Both the position numbers and the translations under genes were made by a program. A stretch of 53,842 bases of DNA from Mycobacterium simulans (lineage in GTDB: Bacteria; Actinomycetota; Actinomycetes; Mycobacteriales; Mycobacteriaceae), in assembly GCF_900232995.1 (NCBI RefSeq), contig NZ_OCVX01000005.1:575031-628872 (forward strand), in the 5' to 3' direction. The notes under the pieces were generated by a model. The model did no database searches, was not told where the DNA came from, and saw only the letters and a list, made by a program, of their open reading frames with translations. Positions 47,646-53,842 of the stretch are shown in pieces (position 1 is the first letter of the stretch; every line of letters begins with the position of its first letter).

Positions 47646-48943
47646 TGACAGACGTCGAAACTGTCCTGGTCGCCGGCGGGCAGGACTGGGACAAGATCGT
47701 CGACGCCGCGCGAGCCGCGGATCCCGGCGAACGCATTGTTGTCAACATGGGGCCCCAGCACCCGTCCACCCACGGAGTGCTGCGTTTGATCCTCGAGATC
47801 GAAGGCGAAACGGTGGTCGAGGTGCGCTGCGGAATCGGCTACCTGCACACCGGGATCGAGAAGAACCTCGAGTACCGCTACTGGACCCAGGGCGTCACCT
47901 TCGTGACCCGAATGGATTACCTGTCACCATTTTTCAACGAAACCGCGTTCTGCCTGGGTGTGGAAAAGCTGCTGGGCATCACCGATCAGATTCCGGAGCG
48001 GGTCAACGTCATACGGGTGATGATGATGGAGCTCAACCGGATCTCCTCGCATCTGGTCGCATTGGCGACGGGCGGCATGGAGCTGGGCGCCATGACTCCG
48101 ATGTTCGTCGGCTTCCGGGCGCGTGAAATTGTCCTCACCTTGTTCGAAAAGATCACCGGGCTACGGATGAACAGCGCCTACATCCGGCCCGGCGGCGTGG
48201 CCCAGGACCTACCGCCCAACGCCGTCGACGACATCGCCGACGCCCTCAAGCAACTGCGGCAACCACTACGCGACATGGGCGACCTGCTCAACGAAAACGC
48301 CATCTGGAAGGCCCGCACCGAAGGCATCGGCTACCTGGACCTCACCGGCTGCGTGGCACTGGGCATCACCGGCCCGATACTGCGCGCCACCGGGTTGCCG
48401 CACGACCTGCGCAAGAGCGAACCCTACTGCGGATACGAGAACTACGAATTCGACGTGATCACCGATGACCGTTGTGATGCTTACGGGCGCTACATCATTC
48501 GCGTCAAAGAGATGTGGGAATCATTGAAGATCGTGGAGCAATGTCTGGACAAATTGCGGCCAGGCCCAACCATGATTGAGGACCGCAAGCTCGCCTGGCC
48601 GGCCGATCTGTACGTGGGACCCGACGGGATGGGCAACTCACCGGAGCACATCGCCAAAATCATGGGCAGCTCGATGGAGGCGTTGATTCACCACTTCAAG
48701 CTGGTGACCGAGGGCATTCGCGTTCCGGCGGGCCAGGTTTACGTCGCCGTGGAGTCACCGCGCGGCGAGCTCGGCGTGCATATGGTTAGCGACGGCGGTA
48801 CCCGCCCCTACCGGGTGCACTACCGCGATCCGTCGTTCACCAACCTGCAGTCGGTCGCGGCGATGTGCGAGGGCGGGATGGTCGCCGACCTCATCACCGC
48901 GGTCGCCAGCATCGATCCCGTCATGGGCGGAGTCGACCGATGA
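47645..48943 (+). CDS. nuoD: NADH-quinone oxidoreductase subunit D
   Basis: A 432-residue 49-kDa subunit lining the quinone pocket. GPQHPSTHGVLRLILEIEGE has the quinone-binding His pair. GYLHTGIEKNLEYR, MELNRISSHLVALATGGMEL and the C-terminal DLITAVASIDPVMGGVDR are conserved. Starts one base inside the nuoC stop and ends overlapping nuoE (ATGA). Confidence 0.97.
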   Translation: MTDVETVLVAGGQDWDKIVDAARAADPGERIVVNMGPQHPSTHGVLRLILEIEGETVVEVRCGIGYLHTGIEKNLEYRYWTQGVTFVTRMDYLSPFFNETAFCLGVEKLLGITDQIPERVNVIRVMMMELNRISSHLVALATGGMELGAMTPMFVGFRAREIVLTLFEKITGLRMNSAYIRPGGVAQDLPPNAVDDIADALKQLRQPLRDMGDLLNENAIWKARTEGIGYLDLTGCVALGITGPILRATGLPHDLRKSEPYCGYENYEFDVITDDRCDAYGRYIIRVKEMWESLKIVEQCLDKLRPGPTMIEDRKLAWPADLYVGPDGMGNSPEHIAKIMGSSMEALIHHFKLVTEGIRVPAGQVYVAVESPRGELGVHMVSDGGTRPYRVHYRDPSFTNLQSVAAMCEGGMVADLITAVASIDPVMGGVDR

Positions 48944-49695
48944 CCGGCCCGCAAGGCGAGCCGGTGTTCCTCCGGCTGGGACCGCCGCCGGAGGAGCCCA
49001 ATCAGTTTGTGGTTGAGGGCGCCCCGCAGACATACCCACCGGAGGTGCGGGCGCGGCTGGAGGTCGACGCTAAGGAGATCATCGGCCGCTACCCCAACAA
49101 GCGTTCGGCGCTGTTGCCGCTGCTGCACCTGGTGCAAGGCGAGGACTCCTACCTGACGCCGGCGGGTTTGGAGTTCTGCTCGGAGCAGCTGGAATTGACC
49201 GGGGCAGAGGGGTCGGCGGTGGCGGGCTTCTACACCATGTACCGCCGCGGACCCACCGGGGACTATCTGGTGGGCGTCTGCACCAACACGCTGTGCGCCG
49301 TCATGGGCGGCGACGCCATATTCGACGCCCTCAAAGACCATCTCGGCGTCGGCAACGACGAGACCACCTCCGACGGCAAAGTCACCCTGCAACACATCGA
49401 ATGCAACGCCGCCTGCGATTACGCACCGGTGGTGATGGTCAACTGGGAATTCTTCGACAACCAGACGGTCGAATCGGCACGCGAACTCGTCGACTCGCTA
49501 CGGTCGGGCACGCCAAAGGCGCCTACCCGCGGCGCGCCGCTGTGCGCCTTCCGAGAGACGTCGCGCATCCTGGCGGGCATGCCCGACCAGCGACCCGATG
49601 ACGGACAGGGAGGCGCCGGCGCGGCCACATTGGCCGGACTTCGGGTGGCGCAGGAGAACGGCATGCAAGCGCCGTCAGGACCGGAAGGTCAGTGA
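48940..49695 (+). CDS. nuoE: NADH-quinone oxidoreductase subunit E
   Basis: A 251-residue thioredoxin-like subunit holding the [2Fe-2S] cluster N1a. The ligands appear as VCTNTLCAVMGG, four residues apart, and the second pair ECNAACDYAP. The N-terminal helical part (YPNKRSALLPLLHLVQGEDS) docks NuoF. A C-terminal extension of about 40 residues rich in Gly/Ala/Asp (DDGQGGAGAATLAG) goes beyond the usual family length. Overlaps nuoD and nuoF by 4 nt at both ends. Confidence 0.96.
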   Translation: MTGPQGEPVFLRLGPPPEEPNQFVVEGAPQTYPPEVRARLEVDAKEIIGRYPNKRSALLPLLHLVQGEDSYLTPAGLEFCSEQLELTGAEGSAVAGFYTMYRRGPTGDYLVGVCTNTLCAVMGGDAIFDALKDHLGVGNDETTSDGKVTLQHIECNAACDYAPVVMVNWEFFDNQTVESARELVDSLRSGTPKAPTRGAPLCAFRETSRILAGMPDQRPDDGQGGAGAATLAGLRVAQENGMQAPSGPEGQ

Positions 49696-51023
49696 TGACT
49701 GCCCAGGCAACACCATTGACGCCAGTGATCAGCCGCTACTGGGACGACCCCGAGTCCTGGTCGCTGGCAACCTACCAACGACATGACGGCTATCAGGCCT
49801 TGCAAAAGGCCCTGGCAATGGAGCCCGACGACGTTATCGGCATGGTCAAGGACTCTGGACTGCGCGGGCGCGGGGGTGCTGGCTTCGCGACCGGCACGAA
49901 ATGGTCGTTCATCCCGCAGGGCGACTCCGGACCAGCAGCCAAGCCGCACTACCTCGTCGTCAACGCCGACGAGTCCGAACCCGGTACGTGCAAAGACATT
50001 CCGCTGATGCTGGCGACACCGCACGTACTGGTTGAGGGCGTGATCATCGCCGCCTACGCGATCCGGGCCAATCACGCGTTCATCTACGTGCGCGGTGAAG
50101 TGCTCCCGGTATTGCGCCGGCTGCAGAACGCGGTGGCCGAGGCGTACGCCGCTGGCTACCTGGGCCGCAATATCAACGGCTCCGGCTTCGATCTGGATCT
50201 GGTGGTGCATGCCGGGGCCGGCGCCTACATCTGCGGCGAGGAGACCGCGCTACTGGATTCGCTGGAAGGCCGGCGTGGCCAGCCGCGGCTACGACCGCCC
50301 TTCCCCGCCGTCGCCGGGCTGTACGGCTGCCCCACGGTGATCAACAACGTCGAAACCATCGCCAGCGTCCCTTCGATCATTCTCAACGGCGTCGACTGGT
50401 TCCGGTCGATGGGCAGTGAGAAATCGCCTGGCTTCACGCTGTATTCGTTGTCCGGGCATGTCACCCGCCCGGGCCAGTACGAGGCCCCGCTGGGCATTAC
50501 GTTGCGAGAGTTGCTTGAGTACGCCGGCGGAGTGCGAGCCGGGCACCAGCTCAAGTTCTGGACGCCCGGCGGTTCGTCCACACCGCTTCTCACCGACGAG
50601 CATCTCGACGTCCCGTTGGATTACGAAGGCGTCGGCGCAGCCGGCTCGATGCTGGGGACCAAGGCGCTGGAAATCTTCGACGAGACAACCTGCGTGGTGC
50701 GTGCGGTGCGCCGCTGGACCGAGTTCTACAAACACGAATCGTGCGGAAAGTGCACACCGTGCCGGGAGGGCACCTTCTGGCTGGACAAGATCTACGAACG
50801 CCTGGAAACCGGCCGGGGCACCCACGAAGACATCGACAAACTGTCGGACATTTCCGACTCCATCTTGGGAAAGTCGTTCTGCGCGTTGGGCGATGGCGCT
50901 GCCAGCCCGGTGATGTCGTCGATCAAGTACTTCCGCGACGAGTACCTAGCTCACGTCGAGGGAGGCGGTTGCCCGTTCGACCCCAAAGACTCCATGCTGA
51001 CGCCGAACGGAGTGAATGCGTGA
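49692..51023 (+). CDS. nuoF: NADH-quinone oxidoreductase subunit F
   Basis: A 443-residue NADH-oxidising subunit with FMN and cluster N3. The NADH/FMN glycine-rich motif is GLRGRGGAGFATGTKW, the FMN-site GAGAYICGEETALLDSLEG, and the [4Fe-4S] ligands lie in ESCGKCTPCREGTFW with a later Cys in GKSFCALGDGA. The start is GTG 49692 (GTGA overlap with nuoE), or ATG 49695. The overlapping nuoG start (GTGA) follows. Confidence 0.97.
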   Translation: MMTAQATPLTPVISRYWDDPESWSLATYQRHDGYQALQKALAMEPDDVIGMVKDSGLRGRGGAGFATGTKWSFIPQGDSGPAAKPHYLVVNADESEPGTCKDIPLMLATPHVLVEGVIIAAYAIRANHAFIYVRGEVLPVLRRLQNAVAEAYAAGYLGRNINGSGFDLDLVVHAGAGAYICGEETALLDSLEGRRGQPRLRPPFPAVAGLYGCPTVINNVETIASVPSIILNGVDWFRSMGSEKSPGFTLYSLSGHVTRPGQYEAPLGITLRELLEYAGGVRAGHQLKFWTPGGSSTPLLTDEHLDVPLDYEGVGAAGSMLGTKALEIFDETTCVVRAVRRWTEFYKHESCGKCTPCREGTFWLDKIYERLETGRGTHEDIDKLSDISDSILGKSFCALGDGAASPVMSSIKYFRDEYLAHVEGGGCPFDPKDSMLTPNGVNA

Positions 51024-53419
51024 CCCAAACGGCCGACACCGAAAACCGCGTCGCCCAGCCGGAGATGGTGACGCTGACCATCGACGGCGTCCAAATCAGC
51101 GTTCCCAAAGGCACTTTGGTGATTCGCGCGGCCGAGCTGATGGGCATCCAGATCCCCAGGTTCTGTGACCACCCGCTGCTGGACCCGGTTGGGGCATGCC
51201 GGCAATGCCTAGTCGAGGTTGAGGGCCAACGCAAGCCGCTGGCGTCCTGTACCACCGTGGCCACCGACGACATGGTGGTGCGCACCCAACTCACCTCTGA
51301 GGCCGCCAACAAGGCCCAGCATGGCGTGATGGAACTGTTGCTGATCAACCATCCGCTGGACTGCCCGATGTGCGACAAGGGCGGTGAATGCCCGTTGCAA
51401 AACCAGGCAATGTCCAACGGACGCGCCGATTCTCGCTTCACCGACGTCAAGCGCACCTTCGCCAAGCCGATCAACATCTCCTCGCAGGTCCTGTTGGATC
51501 GCGAGCGCTGCATCCTATGTGCGCGCTGCACGCGGTTCTCCGACCAGATCGCCGGGGATCCGTTCATCGACATGCAGGAGCGCGGCGCGCTGCAGCAGGT
51601 CGGCATATACGCCAACCAACCGTTCGAGTCCTACTTCTCCGGCAACACGGTGCAGATCTGTCCGGTGGGAGCGCTGACTGGAACCGCCTACCGGTTCCGC
51701 GCCCGCCCGTTCGACCTGGTTTCCAGCCCAAGCGTGTGTGAGCATTGCGCGGGCGGTTGCGCCGAGCGCACCGACCACCGCCGCGGCAAGGTGCTGCGCA
51801 GGCTTGCCGGTGACGACCCGGAAGTCAACGAGGAATGGAACTGCGACAAGGGCCGGTGGGCTTTTACCTACGCGACCCTGCCGGACGTGATCACCACTCC
51901 CCTGATCCGGGACGCCTCGGGCGAGCTGGTGCCCGCGTCGTGGTCGCATGCGATGGTGGCCGCGGCACAGGGACTCGAGGCCGCCCGCGGACACACGGGT
52001 GTGTTGGTCGGGGGCCGAGTGACCTGGGAGGACGCCTACGCCTACGCCAAGTTCGCCCGAATCACGTTGGACACCAACGACATCGACTTCCGCGCCCGTC
52101 CGCACTCGGCAGAAGAGACCGACTTCCTGGCGGCCCGCATCGCCGGTCGCCCGGTCACTGTTAGCTATTCCGACCTGGAGTCGGCCCCGGTGGTGCTGCT
52201 AGTCGGCTTTGAACCCGAGGACGAGGCGCCGGTCGTTTTCCTGCGATTGCGCAAGGCGGCCCGGAAGCATGGTGTGCCCATCTACGCCATCGCGCCGTTC
52301 GCTACTCGCTCGTTGCAGAAGATGTTCGGCCGGTTGCTGAAAACCGTTCCCGGCGAAGAGCCTTCGACGCTCGATGGGCTCGCTACCGGTGAGCTAGGTG
52401 ACCTGCTGAGCACACCGGGGGCGGTCATCATGGTCGGGGAACGCCTGGCTACCGTGCCCGGCGGATTGTCCGCCGCGGCCCGGTTGGCCGACGCCACCGG
52501 GGCGCGGTTGGCCTGGGTGCCGCGGCGGGCCGGGGAACGCGGCGCGCTGGAAGCCGGCGCACTGCCCACGCTGCTGCCCGGTGGCCGTCCACTGGCCGAC
52601 GACACCGCCCGCTCGCAGGTCAGCGCCGCCTGGCATGTCACCGAATTGCCTGCTGCGCCTGGACGTGACGCCGACGGCATCCTGGCCGCTGCCACCGATG
52701 GGACGCTGGGCGCGCTGCTGGTCGGCGGGATCGAACCCGCTGACTTCGCCGACCCGGACGCTGTGCTGGCCGCGCTGGACGCCGCCGGCTTCGTGGTGAG
52801 CCTGGAACTGCGGCACAGCGAGGTCACCGAGCGCGCCGACGTGGTGTTCCCGGTCGCACCCACGACGCAGAAGGCCGGCGCCTTCGTCAACTGGGAGGGC
52901 CGCTACCGCGGCTTCCAACCCGCCCTGCCCGCCAGCGCCCAGCCTGATCACCGGGTGCTCGACGCGCTGGCCGACGAGATGGGCGTTCACCTCGGTTTGC
53001 CTACTGTCGAGGCGGCCCGCAAGGAGTTGTCCGCCTTGGGCATGTGGAACGGCAAGCACGTCCCCACCCCGCACGTCGCGTCGGTCAAGCCCGCCCAGCC
53101 AGGGTTGGGTGAGGCCATACTGACCGGCTGGCGGATGTTGCTCGACCGCGGCAGGCTGCAGGACGGCGAACCATATCTGGCGGGTACGGCACGTAAGCCC
53201 GTGGTTCGGCTGTCGCCCGATACGGCCGCGGAGATCGGCGCCGTCGAAGGTGAACCGGTCACGGTCAGCACGCCGCGCGGCTCAATCACCTTGCCGCTGA
53301 ACGTCACCGATATGCCCGACCGGGTGGTGTGGCTCCCGCTTAACTCAGAAGGTTCGGCGGTGTACCGGGAACTGGGCGTGACGCTTGGCAGCGTCGTGAA
53401 GATTGGGGTGAGCTCATGA
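51020..53419 (+). CDS. nuoG: NADH-quinone oxidoreductase subunit G
   Basis: A 799-residue subunit with several iron-sulfur clusters. The N-terminal ferredoxin-like domain holds the [2Fe-2S] ligands in FCDHPLLDPVGACRQCLVE. The His-Cys3 [4Fe-4S] site is HPLDCPMCDKGGECPLQNQ, and CILCARCTRFSDQ begins the next cluster. The extra cluster motif CEHCAGGCAER, typical of some bacterial NuoG, is followed by a molybdopterin-oxidoreductase-like domain that no longer binds molybdenum. It starts with GTG at 51020. The end overlaps a 30-codon frame that leads into nuoH. Confidence 0.97.
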   Translation: MTQTADTENRVAQPEMVTLTIDGVQISVPKGTLVIRAAELMGIQIPRFCDHPLLDPVGACRQCLVEVEGQRKPLASCTTVATDDMVVRTQLTSEAANKAQHGVMELLLINHPLDCPMCDKGGECPLQNQAMSNGRADSRFTDVKRTFAKPINISSQVLLDRERCILCARCTRFSDQIAGDPFIDMQERGALQQVGIYANQPFESYFSGNTVQICPVGALTGTAYRFRARPFDLVSSPSVCEHCAGGCAERTDHRRGKVLRRLAGDDPEVNEEWNCDKGRWAFTYATLPDVITTPLIRDASGELVPASWSHAMVAAAQGLEAARGHTGVLVGGRVTWEDAYAYAKFARITLDTNDIDFRARPHSAEETDFLAARIAGRPVTVSYSDLESAPVVLLVGFEPEDEAPVVFLRLRKAARKHGVPIYAIAPFATRSLQKMFGRLLKTVPGEEPSTLDGLATGELGDLLSTPGAVIMVGERLATVPGGLSAAARLADATGARLAWVPRRAGERGALEAGALPTLLPGGRPLADDTARSQVSAAWHVTELPAAPGRDADGILAAATDGTLGALLVGGIEPADFADPDAVLAALDAAGFVVSLELRHSEVTERADVVFPVAPTTQKAGAFVNWEGRYRGFQPALPASAQPDHRVLDALADEMGVHLGLPTVEAARKELSALGMWNGKHVPTPHVASVKPAQPGLGEAILTGWRMLLDRGRLQDGEPYLAGTARKPVVRLSPDTAAEIGAVEGEPVTVSTPRGSITLPLNVTDMPDRVVWLPLNSEGSAVYRELGVTLGSVVKIGVSS

Positions 53420-53436
53420 TCCGTTGCCGCGAGCGT

Positions 53437-53458
53437 GCGTGTCTGCACGCCGACACGC
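53437..53458 (+). repeat. Interspersed hairpin repeat between nuoG and nuoH
   Basis: GCGTGTC-TGCACGCC-GACACGC forms a 7-bp stem with an 8-nt loop. The wider motif GAGCGTGCGTGTCTGCACGC is one I recognise as recurring in mycobacterial intergenic DNA. It lies in the 85-bp gap between nuoG and nuoH, where the other nuo genes overlap, so it looks inserted into the operon. Copy number in the genome cannot be checked here. Confidence 0.6.
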
Positions 53459-53504
53459 CGATTTCGACGTACAGTTGCGCACCCTCGCGCGATGGGGCAG
53501 CGGC

Positions 53505-53842
53505 ATGACCACCTTCGGGCACGACGTCTGGTGGCTGGTGGGGGCCAAGGCGATCGCCATCTTCGTATTCCTGATGCTGACGGTCCTGGTGGCGATCCTG
53601 GCCGAACGCAAGCTGCTGGGCCGAATGCAGCTGCGGCCTGGCCCCAATCGGGTGGGTCCGAAAGGCGCCCTGCAGAGCCTGGCCGACGGAATCAAACTAG
53701 CGCTCAAAGAAAGCATCACACCCGGCGGCATCGATCGCTTCGTTTACTTTGTAGCGCCGATCATTTCGGTGATCCCCGCGTTTACCGCGTTCGCGTTCAT
53801 CCCGTTCGGTCCGGAGGTGTCCGTTTTCGGGCATCGGACACC
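53505..53842 (+). CDS. nuoH: NADH-quinone oxidoreductase subunit H (3' end outside window)
   Basis: The first 112 codons of the quinone-site membrane subunit. TM1 is in WWLVGAKAIAIFVFLMLTVL, followed by the conserved loop ERKLLGRMQLRPGPNRVGPK and SLADGIKLALKESITPGG, which lines the quinone channel. ATG 53505 gives TTFGHDVWWLVGAK, as in H37Rv. It overlaps the stop of a 30-codon frame (53416-53508), so ribosomes leaving nuoG could be relayed. The gene continues past the window edge. Confidence 0.95.
   Translation, partial: MTTFGHDVWWLVGAKAIAIFVFLMLTVLVAILAERKLLGRMQLRPGPNRVGPKGALQSLADGIKLALKESITPGGIDRFVYFVAPIISVIPAFTAFAFIPFGPEVSVFGHRT

Overview
The window is high-GC actinobacterial DNA from a slow-growing Mycobacterium closely related to, but not part of, the M. 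tuberculosis complex. Gene order follows the H37Rv block Rv3103c to Rv3152 (prfB, fprA, agpS, the DosR/DevR dormancy cluster, hisN, fadE24-fadE23, fadB4, Rv3142c, Rv3143, PPE52, nuoA-nuoH). The proteins recognised are near-identical to diverged (DevR almost the same, DevS visibly diverged). All comparisons to H37Rv are from memory, not from an alignment. Species is not assigned.

Layout. 1-5.7 kb: Rv3103c-Rv3104c-prfB on the minus strand, fprA divergent, then a small membrane protein and agpS. 5.7-7.0 kb: a 13E12-family HNH protein lies where H37Rv carries the acquired moaA1 region. 7.1-14.9 kb: a DosR regulon cluster (Rv3127, Rv3129, group III truncated globin, tgs1, Rv3131, devS, devR, Rv3134c) with palindromic DosR boxes in its promoters and a decayed quinol nitric oxide reductase remnant beside them. 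15.3-19.2 kb: a small membrane protein, hisN, and fadE24-fadE23 behind a perfect inverted-repeat operator. PPE50/PPE51 and pflA, found here in H37Rv, are absent.

19.2-36.4 kb is the main accessory region, inserted between fadE23 and fadB4 relative to H37Rv. It holds two convergent PE genes (PE_PGRS and a PE-CBM2 fusion) that run into each other through their repeats. Next comes a tight four-gene operon: a highly reducing type I polyketide synthase, an alpha-oxoamine synthase, an MmpL transporter and a methyltransferase. An F420-type nitroreductase, an aldo/keto reductase and an AcuI-like reductase follow. The PKS has no thioesterase and its stop overlaps the start of the PLP enzyme. This is the logic of fumonisin-type sphingoid-like chain release (PKS chain plus amino acid gives an aminoketone) followed by export. 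The PKS and the nitroreductase share a GTTGC-N5-GCAAC operator arrayed with a 16-bp period. I consider this the best candidate for an undescribed system.

36.4-43.4 kb: fadB4, then a catabolic operon (CaiB-type CoA-transferase, HMG-CoA-lyase-like enzyme, acyl-CoA dehydrogenase, APH-type kinase, DUF6285-like protein, SnoaL-like and YceI proteins). Its kinase/small protein/dehydrogenase core resembles the LvaABC/ACAD10-11 route for 4-hydroxyacids. 43.4-45.6 kb: Rv3142c, Rv3143 and PPE52. 46.0 kb to the end: the respiratory complex I operon nuoA-nuoH, the last gene cut by the window edge, with an interspersed hairpin repeat between nuoG and nuoH.
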